Numbered from the stretch's first letter, positions 39,304 to 48,822 are shown. The stretch is 64,000 nucleotides of DNA from Allobacillus salarius (GCF_007559425.1 NZ_VMHE01000003.1:62001-126000); one strand, 5' to 3'. Numbers and translations: made by a program. Notes: generated from the sequence alone by a model not told the origin.

Positions 39304-39329
39304 TTACCCGCACATAATCCTCCATAAAC
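39304..39329 (-). promoter_or_regulatory. Sigma-B promoter of hpf
   Basis: Minus strand GTTTAT, 14-bp spacer, GGGTAA, close to GTTTAA-N12-15-GGGWAW. The B. subtilis orthologue is a known sigma-B target, which supports the call. Confidence 0.72.
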
Positions 39330-39425
39330 TCGACTTTTATTTTATTCTTTCTGGAACTGATTCATCATTTCGACAAATTTCCCGGGAAATAAGGGGGTTC
39401 ATAAACAATTAGTCGTTTTCTCTCT

Positions 39426-39452
39426 TCAAAAAAAATTCTTTTTAACCGATAA
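39426..39452 (+). promoter_or_regulatory. Weak candidate sigma-D promoter before the ATP-grasp gene
   Basis: TCAA, 15-bp spacer, ACCGATAA. The -10 differs at two places from GCCGATAT but is like the ACCGATAT of the flagellin and flgM promoters here; the -35 is 3 of 4. It is about 25 bp before the start codon. Confidence 0.35.
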
Positions 39453-39474
39453 TAAGAGTAGTCGAGGTGATAAA

Positions 39475-41817
39475 ATGAAATTGAAGCAAAAAGAACAGAA
39501 ACAAGTGACAAATATTACGCAAACAGTCGTTGAAGCTGGAAGTCATTTGATTCAGTTATTGAGAGATAAAAATTTAAAAGATAGTGCATACATATTTAGT
39601 TCGATGATTGAAGGCTATTCGGTCGTCAGACAGGTGACGGACAACGACGCTGTATTAAACTCCAAGTTAGAGAATATAGACAGCCAATTATATCGTCAAA
39701 TGGAATCACTTTCTGGTTTACTAGAACAAGGAAATTTAATGAAAGCAACGGAAATAGTTCAATTTTCTTTTAATCCAACCTTAAAGAAATGGCAAAATGG
39801 AATTCAAACTTATTATCAAATAGAAGAAAAAACTTCATTTACAATCGGAGTTTATTTCCATGCTGCCAGTCCTTTAAAAGCTTATTCAGAACCACGGGTT
39901 AACGCCCTAGTAGAGGCAGCTGCCGAGCAAGGTTCAACGATCTTTTTCTTTTCTTCTCAAGATGTTGATTTAGAAAACAAAAAAATTGAAGCAGATATCT
40001 TTCGTGACGGTTCCTGGACGCGTGATTCGTTTGATTACCCGGATGTCATCCATAATGGGTTCTCGCAAAACATTTTCAACCAATCACGAGTCGAGAGAAA
40101 GCTGCGTAGAGAGATCCCATTTACTTCATTTGTTTTCGGAGATAAATTGCAGCTCCCTAAACGGATTGTCGAAAATCGAAAATATGCTGAGCTACTCATT
40201 CCGTTTACGATCATCCAAGATGAACAAAAAGTCATTGATTATATCGAAAGGTATCAAAAGGTCGTATTGAAACCAATTCGGGGCGCTCGTGGAGAAAACA
40301 TTTATTTCGCTGAGAAAAATGGCGAAAAATACCGTGTATCACAAGATACAAACACAGCAATTCTGAATAAAGAGGATTTTATACAATGGCTGTATGACAC
40401 GATTTTAAGTAAAGATCGTGATTATATCGTTCAAAAATATCTCCACGTCCGAACGAAAAAAGGCGAGCCATTCGATTTCCGTATTCATATGCAAAAAAAT
40501 GGTGAAGGCAAATGGCAAATCACGAAAATGTATCCACGTACAGGCTATAAAAATAGTAACCAAATCAAAATTTACCAAGGTGGTCCATTAAAAGACCTTA
40601 ACTCCTTCCTTGAGCAGGAATTTGGTAAAGATGCCATTGCGATTAAAGAGAAATTAATGGATCTTGCATTAAACCTCACTTTCCATATCGATAAGTTATA
40701 CGGATTGGCGTTGGATGAAATGGGATTGGATATTGCAATTGATGAAAATCAACGGATGTGGCTTTTTGAGGCAAATATGGGGCCGCAGACTAAAGCACAT
40801 GAAAAGGAACGTGCGGATAACGTTATTGCATACAGCCGTTTTTTAGCAAAGCATCGTATCTTCCATACGAACCAAATGAACGAACGTAGCCTGCTAAAAG
40901 GCTTCTTTGACGCCGAACATTCAAAGCTACCGTATGCTGAAAATCAACAACAAAAAAAGATTGGACTATTGAATGACAAAAAGCAGCTGAAAGAGTTACG
41001 TCAATCATTAGCTGAAGAAATTGAAGGAACCAACTCATTTTACTTCTTCTCTCCAAGTGACATCGATATTGATGAGATGCAAATTCGCGGAGCTTTTTAT
41101 AACGATGGAGAATGGGAAGAAAAAATCACGGATTACCCGGATGTTTTAATTGATTGCTTCAAAACGAAAGATAATAATTTCTTACAAAGTATCTATGAAG
41201 AGTTTGAGAGCATTCCCTTTATCAATGAAACCATCGATCAGCTCCGAGAACAAACACAGTTATTAACTGCACTTGGCAACAACGAAGAAATGAATAACTA
41301 TTTACCGCCATATCAAAAAGTTACCCATAAAAAAGAGGTAATTCGGTTCTTGGACACTGAGCATGCAATTACTTTAAAGAAAAACATCAGCAACCAAAAT
41401 GAGGATGACTACATCATTCATAAAACCGGAAAATTCGATTATGTAGTTATTTCAGATGAAGGCGAAACAAACTACAACCAAATTACATTGACTCATTTTA
41501 TTGAAGACCGATTGAAGGAGAACCAGTGGTTTGTGCAGAAACATGCTGAAGGAAATGACGTAGAAATAGAAATGATTCGAACCAATCAACACGAATGGAC
41601 AACAATAGGAGATGAAACGACAGTCCAACCGGTTTTTCAATCTCTTCAAGAGACACTCGTTAGTATTTTTGGCAATAAGATCTCTAATGCTCAAGTTACG
41701 CTAACTGTAACCGATGGTAAACCAATCATTACGGATATGACAATTAATAACCTTGAGCATCTTGAATCCAATCAAACAGTCGTACAAGCAATTGCAGAAT
41801 TAGCATCTAATTTATAA
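39475..41817 (+). CDS. Fused tandem YheC/YheD-type ATP-grasp protein
   Basis: This 780-residue protein has three parts. Residues 1-120 are helical with no family I can name. Residues about 120-470 form a complete YheC/YheD-type ATP-grasp module: IGVYFHAASPL, the DGSWTRDSFDYPDVIHNGF segment, VLKPIRGARGENIYF, DFRIHMQKNGEGKWQITKMYPRTG, and WLFEANMGP with Glu and Asn metal ligands. Residues about 485-780 look like a second, decayed copy: YFFSPSDIDIDEMQIRGAFYNDGEW repeats the first module, but VLKPIRGARG and the EANMGP motif are missing. YheC/D proteins are known as spore-coat-associated ATP-grasp ligases of unknown substrate. It sits plus-strand between hpf and the fli genes. Confidence 0.8.
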   Translation: MKLKQKEQKQVTNITQTVVEAGSHLIQLLRDKNLKDSAYIFSSMIEGYSVVRQVTDNDAVLNSKLENIDSQLYRQMESLSGLLEQGNLMKATEIVQFSFNPTLKKWQNGIQTYYQIEEKTSFTIGVYFHAASPLKAYSEPRVNALVEAAAEQGSTIFFFSSQDVDLENKKIEADIFRDGSWTRDSFDYPDVIHNGFSQNIFNQSRVERKLRREIPFTSFVFGDKLQLPKRIVENRKYAELLIPFTIIQDEQKVIDYIERYQKVVLKPIRGARGENIYFAEKNGEKYRVSQDTNTAILNKEDFIQWLYDTILSKDRDYIVQKYLHVRTKKGEPFDFRIHMQKNGEGKWQITKMYPRTGYKNSNQIKIYQGGPLKDLNSFLEQEFGKDAIAIKEKLMDLALNLTFHIDKLYGLALDEMGLDIAIDENQRMWLFEANMGPQTKAHEKERADNVIAYSRFLAKHRIFHTNQMNERSLLKGFFDAEHSKLPYAENQQQKKIGLLNDKKQLKELRQSLAEEIEGTNSFYFFSPSDIDIDEMQIRGAFYNDGEWEEKITDYPDVLIDCFKTKDNNFLQSIYEEFESIPFINETIDQLREQTQLLTALGNNEEMNNYLPPYQKVTHKKEVIRFLDTEHAITLKKNISNQNEDDYIIHKTGKFDYVVISDEGETNYNQITLTHFIEDRLKENQWFVQKHAEGNDVEIEMIRTNQHEWTTIGDETTVQPVFQSLQETLVSIFGNKISNAQVTLTVTDGKPIITDMTINNLEHLESNQTVVQAIAELASNL

Positions 41818-41857
41818 AAAAAAGAAGCAGTTGAACTAGGTTCACTGCTTCTTTTTT
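41814..41857. terminator. Bidirectional terminator between the ATP-grasp gene and fliT
   Basis: Stem AAGAAGCAG-TTGAA / TTCA-CTGCTTCTT, flanked by an A-run on the left and a T-run on the right, serves both converging genes. Confidence 0.85.
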
Positions 41858-41869
41858 ATATCAGTTTAA

Positions 41870-42232
41870 TTATTTCCGTTTGTCCAAAAATGCCCCATCT
41901 GGACTTTTCATCTTACTGTATGGGTTCGTGTACTTCAAGTTTGTATCTTTTTTCTTTTTGAGTAAAATGATTTCTCGTTTGAAACTGTCGAAATACTGGT
42001 TGACCATGTGATTGAGCTGTTGATCGAGGCGGATGACCTCATCAATTTCTTCCTGATTGGCTTTTCTTTCTGAGTCAGTTAGGTTCAACTCTTTCAAGAG
42101 CTCATCTCGCTCATCAGCCGTTTGTTCGACCACTTCAATAAACGTTTCGTGATCATGTTTATCTGCCAAAGACTCCACTTTTTCAATCGTTCTTTCAAGT
42201 AGATTCTTGAGCTGTGTTAGTTGGTTATCCAT
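41870..42232 (-). CDS. fliT: Flagellar chaperone FliT
   Basis: This 120-residue, mostly helical, charged protein sits at the end of flaG-fliD-fliS-fliT. It overlaps fliS by 8 bp. FliT chaperones the filament cap FliD. Sequence conservation in the family is low, so position carries much of the assignment. The C-terminus (YTNPYSKMKSPDGAFLDKRK) is typical of Bacillus FliT-like proteins. Confidence 0.8.
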   Translation of the reverse strand: MDNQLTQLKNLLERTIEKVESLADKHDHETFIEVVEQTADERDELLKELNLTDSERKANQEEIDEVIRLDQQLNHMVNQYFDSFKREIILLKKKKDTNLKYTNPYSKMKSPDGAFLDKRK

Positions 42233-42623
42233 TCACAGAAACCTGCTTTTGTTGTTTGTTCAATTTCAAGACTTCTTTCCACGTATCGCGAAATTCACTA
42301 ACTAATCCTTCTACTTCCGATAAAATTTCGACATCATTCTTAATGTTCGCTTGGATTAATTGATGGTTCATATAGTCATATAATGAACGCATTTGATTTG
42401 AGATTTCAACATCCGGATTCAATGTAACCATCAATTCGTTAATGATGTTTTGCGCTTTTTGGATATTAACATTTTTCTGCTCAATATTTTCGTTTTCAAT
42501 TCCTTTTTTGGCTAAACGAATAAATTTCAAACAGCCATTGTAAAGCATCATCGTCAACTCGCCTGGACTGGCGGTTTGGATGGAATTTTGCTGGTAGGCT
42601 TGATGTGGTTGTTGGTAATTCAT
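42225..42623 (-). CDS. fliS: Flagellin-specific chaperone FliS
   Basis: This 132-residue protein has the FliS signature: QQNSIQTASPGELTMMLYNGCLKFI and VEISNQMRSLYDYMNHQLIQAN. It binds the C-terminus of unexported flagellin and prevents early assembly. In B. subtilis FliS also helps free FliW from Hag. Here it must serve three flagellins, whose C-termini are identical. Confidence 0.95.
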   Translation of the reverse strand: MNYQQPHQAYQQNSIQTASPGELTMMLYNGCLKFIRLAKKGIENENIEQKNVNIQKAQNIINELMVTLNPDVEISNQMRSLYDYMNHQLIQANIKNDVEILSEVEGLVSEFRDTWKEVLKLNKQQKQVSVNG

Positions 42624-42644
42624 GAAAACACTCCTACTGGATTA

Positions 42645-44174
42645 TTATTGGCCACTGTTTAATTGGTTCATCAATTGAGCGGATTGTTGGTTCATTCGTT
42701 GGATGGCCGTTTCCATTGCAGTAAATTGTTTATAATATCGATTCTCGACCTGTTGCAGGCGACGTTCGAAGTCCGTGATTCGCTCTTCAATTCCGAGCAA
42801 TTCGCGGCCCATCGTATATGTCTGATCTGTTTTATTATCGTTCCCGGCTTTATCTGTGATGCGAGAGATCATACCGTTCAAGCTATCTTCAACACGATTC
42901 AATAATCCTCTGGAATCGTCATCTGTATTATTGGAAAATAAACGTCTGACATCCTGTGAATTATTTTCAATCGCATCACGAAGCTTATCTTCATCAATAA
43001 TCAATTTCCCGTTATCACGGTAGTTCGTAGATGTTTTAATGCCGATATCAACTAACCGGTTGAATGCTCCGAGATCATTTTCGACATTTGAATAAAAAGC
43101 CGTTCTTATCGAAGTCATTCCACTTTGAAGAATATTGTCACTTCGAAGCAAGCCGCTTTTCGCTTTTTCTTCCCAAAGCTCAATTTCCTTCTCTGTCATA
43201 TCCTCTTTTTGTGCATCGGTTAATGGAGGAAAATCACGGTAGCGCTTTTCTCCTGTTTTTTCCGAAGTCATTTCGATGATTTCATTGTATTTATCTACGA
43301 ATTTAACAATCTGGTCAAATGTATTTTGCGTATCAGTACGAATGTTTAACGTTGCATTGTCAACGGTCTGATTAAATTGATAGGTCACGCCGTCAAGCGT
43401 GTATGAGTTTTCTTTTGATGTTAATTCAACATCGTTATAGGTGAATTTAGCGTTCTCACCACCGATTTCAGCGTCAGCAATAGGGTCCATTTTTAAGACG
43501 TCTGTAAAAAAAGTAGCATTATTACCGTTTTCATCGCCAAAAATAATTTCAGCACCATTTACATCTGGGTTAAAAGAACCGGATGATGTCCGCTCCATAA
43601 ATACGATATCAGATTTAGTATCATAGTAAGCGCGAACGGCACCACCTGATTCAGTACTTATTTTTTTAAATACGTCATTTAAAGAATCACTACCCTCAAT
43701 CGCAACCGTATGTGTAGTTGCTTCACCATTTTCATTAAATGTTTGAAAACTAATATTTCCGCCTGTAAAGTTCTCTATCGACTCTAGCAGCGGCTTATTA
43801 GGATCAATCTTTTCGCCTGTTCCGGATATACCCGTATCAGATACTCTCATCGCTTTTGACGCCAATTGTTTAACCGAAATCGTATGGCTTCCTTCTGGCG
43901 CACCACTATTAGCTGTCGCCGTTACACCTGGCGATGAAGATGTCACTTCTTTCGACTGGTACGTTTTAGACAACTTCATATCCATAAACATATTTTTGAA
44001 TTCAGATAGCTTTGTATTCATCTCGCGGTATGCATCTCGCTGCCAGGTTAACCATTCTTGGTCTTGTTGCAGCTTTGTCATCGGGATCCGTTCAGCTTTC
44101 ATCAAATCGGCAATAATCTGATCCGTATCCATTCCAGATGCAAGTCCACTCACACGCATCGTATTATTGATCAT
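42645..44174 (-). CDS. fliD: Flagellar filament capping protein FliD
   Basis: This 509-residue protein has the FliD N-terminal domain (VSGLASGMDTDQIIADLMKAERIP) and the C-terminal coiled-coil domain (LLGIEERITDFERRLQQVENRYYKQFTAMETAIQRMNQQ). It forms the pentameric cap that folds flagellin at the tip. SD AGGAAGGTG lies 5 nt from the ATG. Confidence 0.95.
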   Translation of the reverse strand: MINNTMRVSGLASGMDTDQIIADLMKAERIPMTKLQQDQEWLTWQRDAYREMNTKLSEFKNMFMDMKLSKTYQSKEVTSSSPGVTATANSGAPEGSHTISVKQLASKAMRVSDTGISGTGEKIDPNKPLLESIENFTGGNISFQTFNENGEATTHTVAIEGSDSLNDVFKKISTESGGAVRAYYDTKSDIVFMERTSSGSFNPDVNGAEIIFGDENGNNATFFTDVLKMDPIADAEIGGENAKFTYNDVELTSKENSYTLDGVTYQFNQTVDNATLNIRTDTQNTFDQIVKFVDKYNEIIEMTSEKTGEKRYRDFPPLTDAQKEDMTEKEIELWEEKAKSGLLRSDNILQSGMTSIRTAFYSNVENDLGAFNRLVDIGIKTSTNYRDNGKLIIDEDKLRDAIENNSQDVRRLFSNNTDDDSRGLLNRVEDSLNGMISRITDKAGNDNKTDQTYTMGRELLGIEERITDFERRLQQVENRYYKQFTAMETAIQRMNQQSAQLMNQLNSGQ

Positions 44175-44186
44175 ATGAACACCTTC

Positions 44187-44537
44187 CTAAACTTTCTCAT
44201 CTACGATAAAGCCCATAAACTCCGCCATCGCCGCATACATATCAAGCATTTTTTTCGGCGGAATCTCTTTGATGACTTCATCGGTATTTTTATCAATGAC
44301 AGATACATAATAGCGATCTAGCTTGTCATGAAGCTCAAACTTAATCGATGTGTGCATCGGTTCGACAAAATCATTAAGTCCTTTGACAAGCTTTGCCGCT
44401 TCTTCTTTTGATAACGATTCTTCTTTTATTGTTTGCTGCATGTCCGGATGTTCTGGTTGCTTGACCTTCACCGATTCATGAGTTGATGCCGGTTGCTGCA
44501 AAATAGGAGAACTTTTGAGTAATGTGTCCAATTTCAT
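44187..44537 (-). CDS. flaG: FlaG family protein
   Basis: This 116-residue protein has the FlaG domain at its C-terminus (IKFELHDKLDRYYVSVIDKNTDEVIKEIPPKKMLDMYAAM). FlaG affects filament length in other bacteria. It is the first gene of flaG-fliD-fliS-fliT, behind a sigma-D promoter. Confidence 0.9.
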   Translation of the reverse strand: MKLDTLLKSSPILQQPASTHESVKVKQPEHPDMQQTIKEESLSKEEAAKLVKGLNDFVEPMHTSIKFELHDKLDRYYVSVIDKNTDEVIKEIPPKKMLDMYAAMAEFMGFIVDEKV

Positions 44538-44568
44538 CCTATTTGCTCCTCTTCTATTCTTTTATATT

Positions 44569-44595
44569 ATATCGGATTATTGGCGTAAATGTTTA
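44569..44595 (-). promoter_or_regulatory. Sigma-D promoter of flaG-fliD-fliS-fliT
   Basis: Minus strand TAAA, 15-bp spacer, TCCGATAT, compared with TAAA-N15-GCCGATAT. Confidence 0.8.
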
Positions 44596-44657
44596 GCTTT
44601 TCTATGTAGCATCTGTGGATAATTCTTAGCTCACAAACGCAAATTAAAGTGGGCATC

Positions 44658-44682
44658 GTTTGAACTGTTACTTTCAGGGTAT
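44658..44682 (+). promoter_or_regulatory. Sigma-B promoter of the CYP152 gene
   Basis: GTTTGA, 13-bp spacer, GGGTAT: 5 of 6 in the -35 and full match in the -10. It lies 40 bp before the start codon, back to back with the flaG promoter. Confidence 0.7.
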
Positions 44683-44721
44683 ATAAATAGAATAGAAGCA
44701 TTAAAAAAACGAGGTGTTAGC

Positions 44722-45984
44722 ATGACTAGAAGATCGAGCATTCCACGCGAAGTCGGTTTGGATCATACGAAAGATGTTCTTCGTGAAGGATATCAATATA
44801 TTCCAAACCGTAAAAAAGCGTTTCAATCCGACTTTTTCGAATCCCGCATACTCGGTGAAAACACGGTTTTCATGAGTGGTGTAGAGGGGGCAGAATTATT
44901 TTATAATACGGAGTACTTTAAACGTGAAGGAGCTGCACCGAAACGCGTACAAAAAACGTTACTCGGTGAACATGGTGTCCAAGGACTTGATGGGCCAGCG
45001 CATCGCCACCGAAAAGAAATGCTGATGAGTTTAATGTCCGAAGAGCGCCTGCAAGTATTGGATCAGACGATTGAAACATACTTAGAACAATACATCGAGA
45101 AATGGGAGAAGGAAAAAAGCATCAAACTATATGATGAAGCGGTCGAAATGATTTTTCAGATTGCTTGTGATTGGGCCGGAATTCCACTTGAACAGCATGA
45201 AATCAGAAACCTAGCCCCGAAAACAGCTGATTTATTCGAGACTCCTGCGACAATCGGGTTGAAGCAATTTAAAGGACGCAACTCAAGAATCCAATTGGAA
45301 GACTGGGCAAAAGATTTAATTGTCAAAACACGTGAAAAAGATCTTCACCCACTTGAGGAAACGGCTTTGCATGTGATTGCTTGGCACCGTGACTTAGAAG
45401 GAAAATTAGAAGACTTAGATGCGGTAGCTGATGATTTATTGAATATTATCCGTCCGATGGTCGCTATATCGATCTATGTAACCTTTACGGCACATGCTGT
45501 GGTCCATCATCCAAAAGAAGTAGAGAAATTACGCATGGATGGTGATCCAGACTCTTATAAACGATTTATTCAAGAAGTCCGTCGTTTTTATCCATTCTTC
45601 CCGTTTAATGTCGCTCGGGTAAAACAAGACTTTGTTTACCGCGGACATGCTTTCAAGGAAAATGATCAAGTGATCTTTGACTTTCATGGAACGAATAACG
45701 ATCCGAAGATATGGGACAACCCGGATTTATTCAAACCCGACCGCTTCAAAGAATGGGATGGCAGTCCATTCAATTTCGTACCACAAGGCGGGGGCGATTA
45801 CCTCGGCGGCCACCGTTGTGCAGGAGAATGGATTACGATTCGCATGATGCAGATTTTCTTGCATTACTTTGTGGAGAAAATTGATTTTGAAGTTCCACCG
45901 CAGGATATGAGCTATAGCTTAGTTCATCCGCCGACGATGCCAAATAGTAAAATTGTGATGAAGAATGTGAGATGGAAAGCATGA
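44722..45984 (+). CDS. CYP152-family fatty-acid peroxygenase (cytochrome P450)
   Basis: This 420-residue P450 uses hydrogen peroxide to oxidise fatty acids, as the CYP152 family does. The haem thiolate is C366 in GGHRCAGEW. The acid-alcohol pair of normal P450s is replaced by R244-P245 (IIRPMVAIS), the carboxylate-binding arginine that defines CYP152. Position 87 is Gln (GVQGLDG), as in B. subtilis BS-beta (YbdT), rather than the His of the decarboxylase OleT, so hydroxylation should prevail. GAGGTG precedes the ATG. It is a plus-strand insertion between flaG and the flagellin genes, with a sigma-B-type promoter and a shared terminator. Confidence 0.93.
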   Translation: MTRRSSIPREVGLDHTKDVLREGYQYIPNRKKAFQSDFFESRILGENTVFMSGVEGAELFYNTEYFKREGAAPKRVQKTLLGEHGVQGLDGPAHRHRKEMLMSLMSEERLQVLDQTIETYLEQYIEKWEKEKSIKLYDEAVEMIFQIACDWAGIPLEQHEIRNLAPKTADLFETPATIGLKQFKGRNSRIQLEDWAKDLIVKTREKDLHPLEETALHVIAWHRDLEGKLEDLDAVADDLLNIIRPMVAISIYVTFTAHAVVHHPKEVEKLRMDGDPDSYKRFIQEVRRFYPFFPFNVARVKQDFVYRGHAFKENDQVIFDFHGTNNDPKIWDNPDLFKPDRFKEWDGSPFNFVPQGGGDYLGGHRCAGEWITIRMMQIFLHYFVEKIDFEVPPQDMSYSLVHPPTMPNSKIVMKNVRWKA

Positions 45985-45987
45985 ACA

Positions 45988-46031
45988 TGAAAAACGTCCG
46001 GAAGCCAGAGAGGCTTTTCGGACGTTTTTTT
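45988..46031. terminator. Bidirectional terminator between the CYP152 gene and the last flagellin
   Basis: Long stem AAACGTCCGGAAGCC / GGCTTTTCGGACGTTT, loop of four, with A-run left and T-run right. Confidence 0.88.
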
Positions 46032-46048
46032 GTAGGTAAAAAATGATA

Positions 46049-46897
46049 TTACTGAAGTAACTGAAGTACCCCTTGTGGTTGCTGGTTCGCTTGAGCTAAC
46101 ATTGCTTGAGACGCCTGAGAAAGAATGTTGTTCTTCGTGAACTCCATCATTTCAGCAGCCATGTCAACGTCACGGATACGTGATTCAGCAGCTGTTAGAT
46201 TTTCAGCTGATGTGCTCAAGTTGTTGATTGTGTGCTCTAAACGATTTTGTACAGCCCCAAGTTTGGAACGTTCTTCTGAAACAGATTCTATTGCTGTATC
46301 TATATTAGCAATTGCAGAACTGGCCTCTGTTTGAGCCGTAGAAATATCTACAGTTTCAGTACCATCCACTTTTTTTGTAGTTAATAGACTTTTTGAAGTC
46401 ATATTACCAATAGAAACACTAATATCTTGTCCCTTATTCGCTCCAATGTGGAACTCCCCTGAAAATACCTCCTTGCCATCTGCTCCACCCAACAATTTTT
46501 GAGAGTTAAATTCTGTATCTTTAGCAATACGATCAATTTCTTCCACAAGTTGATTTACTTCGTCTTGCAAAGCTTTACGATCCACATCCTCATTTGTATC
46601 GTTAGAGGATTGTACAGCTAATTCTCGCATACGTTGAAGAATGGAATGAGTTTCATTTAACGCACCTTCAGCAGTCTGAATCAATGAAATACCATCTTGA
46701 GCGTTTTTAGATGCCATTTCCAAACCACGGATTTGGCCACGCATTTTTTCAGAGATAGCTAGTCCAGCAGCATCGTCGCCCGCTTTATTGATTTTTAGAC
46801 CTGAAGATAGTTTTTCCAACGATTTTTGAATGTTGTTGCTGTTGTTTGATAGCTGGTTATGTGTGTTCAACGCAGCAATGTTGTGATTAATACGCAT
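46049..46897 (-). CDS. hag: Flagellin (third copy in transcription order)
   Basis: This 282-residue short flagellin has D0/D1 N-terminal ([16 protein letters not shown]) and C-terminal ([20 protein letters not shown]) domains almost identical to the other two copies and a small variable middle (about 140-195: GADGKEVFSGEFHIGANKGQ). GGAGG precedes the ATG and its leader carries a CsrA-type hairpin. A strong terminator ends the flagellin run. Confidence 0.95.
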   Translation of the reverse strand: MRINHNIAALNTHNQLSNNSNNIQKSLEKLSSGLKINKAGDDAAGLAISEKMRGQIRGLEMASKNAQDGISLIQTAEGALNETHSILQRMRELAVQSSNDTNEDVDRKALQDEVNQLVEEIDRIAKDTEFNSQKLLGGADGKEVFSGEFHIGANKGQDISVSIGNMTSKSLLTTKKVDGTETVDISTAQTEASSAIANIDTAIESVSEERSKLGAVQNRLEHTINNLSTSAENLTAAESRIRDVDMAAEMMEFTKNNILSQASQAMLAQANQQPQGVLQLLQ

Positions 46898-46926
46898 AAT
46901 TATTATTCCTCCCTGAATTTGGGTTC

Positions 46927-46942
46927 GCCACGTCCATGTGAC
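46927..46942 (-). promoter_or_regulatory. CsrA-type leader hairpin of the third flagellin
   Basis: Minus strand GTCACATGGACGTGGC: a 5-bp stem presenting AUGGA, about 30 nt before the start codon. The SD (CAGGGAGGA) would be the second site. Confidence 0.6.
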
Positions 46943-46978
46943 AATTTTTTTTCTGTATCAATAGCTTAAAAATATCGT

Positions 46979-47860
46979 TTATTGTAGTAATTGAAGTACT
47001 CCCTGCGGTTGTTGATTCGCTTGAGCTAACATCGCTTGAGAAGCTTGAGAAAGAATGTTGTTCTTCGTGAACTCCATCATTTCAGCAGCCATGTCAACGT
47101 CACGGATACGAGATTCAGCAGCTGTTAGGTTTTCAGCAGATGTACTTAAGTTATTTATAGTGTGTTCCAAACGATTTTGAATAGCACCAAGACTGGAACG
47201 TTCCTTAGAAACACTTTCAATAGCTGTGTCTATAGTTGCAATTGCATTACTTGCATCTGACTGACTTTTAGAAACGTCAATTGATTCAACTGTAATTTTA
47301 TTACCATCATTATCAGTTTCACCAGTTTCAACAGCAGTCAAAGAAAGAATTTTGTCTGCTGCCATACTATTAATAGAAACTCCAATATTTTGGTCGTCAT
47401 TTGCCCCGATATGAATCTTTCCATCAAAAGTTGTTGTCCCGTTATCTCCACCCAAAAGTTTTTGAGAATTAAACTCAGTATCTTTTGATATTCTATCAAT
47501 TTCCTCAACAAGTTGATTCACTTCATCTTGTATAGCTTTTCGATCAACATCTTCGTTCGTATCGTTAGATGCCTGTACAGCCAACTCTCGCATCCGTTGA
47601 AGGATTGAATGAGTCTCATTCAAAGCGCCTTCAGCAGTCTGAATTAATGAAATACCATCTTGAGCATTCTTTTCAGCCATTTCTAAACCACGAATTTGAC
47701 CACGCATTTTTTCAGAAATTGCTAACCCTGCAGCATCGTCTCCTGCTTTGTTGATTTTCAGACCTGAAGATAGCTTTTCCAAAGATTTTTGGATGTTGTT
47801 GCTGTTGTTTGATAGTTGGTTGTGTGTGTTCAATGCAGCAATATTATGATTAATACGCAT
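46979..47860 (-). CDS. hag: Flagellin (second copy in transcription order)
   Basis: This 293-residue flagellin has the same D0/D1 ends as its neighbours. The middle (about 145-205) differs and includes an extra insert ([20 protein letters not shown]) not in the other two. It is 86 bp after the first copy with no terminator between them, and its leader carries the conserved CsrA-type hairpin. Tandem copies with identical ends suggest gene conversion. Confidence 0.95.
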   Translation of the reverse strand: MRINHNIAALNTHNQLSNNSNNIQKSLEKLSSGLKINKAGDDAAGLAISEKMRGQIRGLEMAEKNAQDGISLIQTAEGALNETHSILQRMRELAVQASNDTNEDVDRKAIQDEVNQLVEEIDRISKDTEFNSQKLLGGDNGTTTFDGKIHIGANDDQNIGVSINSMAADKILSLTAVETGETDNDGNKITVESIDVSKSQSDASNAIATIDTAIESVSKERSSLGAIQNRLEHTINNLSTSAENLTAAESRIRDVDMAAEMMEFTKNNILSQASQAMLAQANQQPQGVLQLLQ

Positions 47861-47889
47861 AAGTATTATTCCTCCTTGAATTGGGATTC

Positions 47890-47905
47890 GTCACGTCCAT
47901 GTAAC
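47890..47905 (-). promoter_or_regulatory. CsrA-type leader hairpin of the second flagellin
   Basis: Minus strand GTTACATGGACGTGAC: stem GTTAC / GTGAC with a G-U pair, AUGGA in the loop region. The SD is CAAGGAGGA. Confidence 0.6.
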
Positions 47906-47946
47906 AATTTTTTCTTTTAATGCATCAATAACTTAGAAAATTTCGT

Positions 47947-48777
47947 TTATTGTAGTAATTGAAGTACTCCCTGTGGTTGTTGATTTGCTTGAGCTAACAT
48001 CGCTTGAGATGCCTGAGAAAGTATGTTGTTCTTTGTGAATTCCATCATTTCCGCAGCCATGTCGACGTCACGAATACGAGATTCAGCAGCTGTGAGGTTT
48101 TCAGCAGAAGTACTCAAATTGTTGATTGTATGTTCAAGACGGTTTTGCACTGCTCCTAATGCTGATCTTTCCTCTGATACTGTTTCAATAGCTCCATCAA
48201 TAGTTGATATAGCGTCGCTAGCTGCAGCTTGATTCGTTGAAATATCAACTGAAGTATCTCCAAGTATTGTGTTCGCTCTCATATCACCAATTGTCACTGT
48301 AATATCTTGGTTTTCATTTGCACCGATATGAAATGCACCTGAGAACACTTCAGAACCATTTGTTCCACCTAGCAATTTTTGGGAGTTAAACTCAGTATCC
48401 TTTGCAATTCTATTAATTTCATCAAAAAGTTGATCTACTTCATCTTGAAGTGCATCTCTGTCGGCTTTTTCATTTGTATCATTAGATGCCTGTACAGCCA
48501 ATTCACGCATACGTTGTAAAATAGAATGAGTTTCGTTCAAAGCACCTTCAGCAGTCTGAATCAATGAAATACCATCTTGAGCGTTCTTTGAAGCCATTTC
48601 CAATCCACGGATTTGACCACGCATTTTTTCAGAGATTGCTAGACCTGCAGCATCATCGCCCGCACGGTTAATTTTCAATCCTGAAGATAGTTTCTCCAAA
48701 GATTTTTGGATGTTGTTGCTGTTGCTTGATAGCTGGTTGTGAGTATTCAACGCAGCAATGTTGTGATTAATACGCAT
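47947..48777 (-). CDS. hag: Flagellin (first copy in transcription order)
   Basis: This 276-residue flagellin is the shortest copy. The start is the ATG at 48777 with AAGGAGG, giving MRINHN as in the other two; a longer upstream frame is only open leader. The variable middle reads [12 protein letters not shown] and [13 protein letters not shown]. It directly follows csrA and is the only copy with a clear sigma-D promoter, so it is probably the most strongly transcribed. Read-through into the other two is likely. Confidence 0.96.
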   Translation of the reverse strand: MRINHNIAALNTHNQLSSNSNNIQKSLEKLSSGLKINRAGDDAAGLAISEKMRGQIRGLEMASKNAQDGISLIQTAEGALNETHSILQRMRELAVQASNDTNEKADRDALQDEVDQLFDEINRIAKDTEFNSQKLLGGTNGSEVFSGAFHIGANENQDITVTIGDMRANTILGDTSVDISTNQAAASDAISTIDGAIETVSEERSALGAVQNRLEHTINNLSTSAENLTAAESRIRDVDMAAEMMEFTKNNILSQASQAMLAQANQQPQGVLQLLQ

Positions 48778-48806
48778 AAGTATTATTCCTCCTTGAATTT
48801 TGAGTA

Positions 48807-48822
48807 GCCACGTCCTTGTGGC
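48807..48822 (-). promoter_or_regulatory. CsrA-type leader hairpin of the first flagellin
   Basis: Minus strand GCCACAAGGACGTGGC: perfect 5-bp stem, AAGGA in the loop, close to the upstream CsrA site of the B. subtilis hag leader. A second site is the SD, CAAGGAGGA. Confidence 0.75.
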
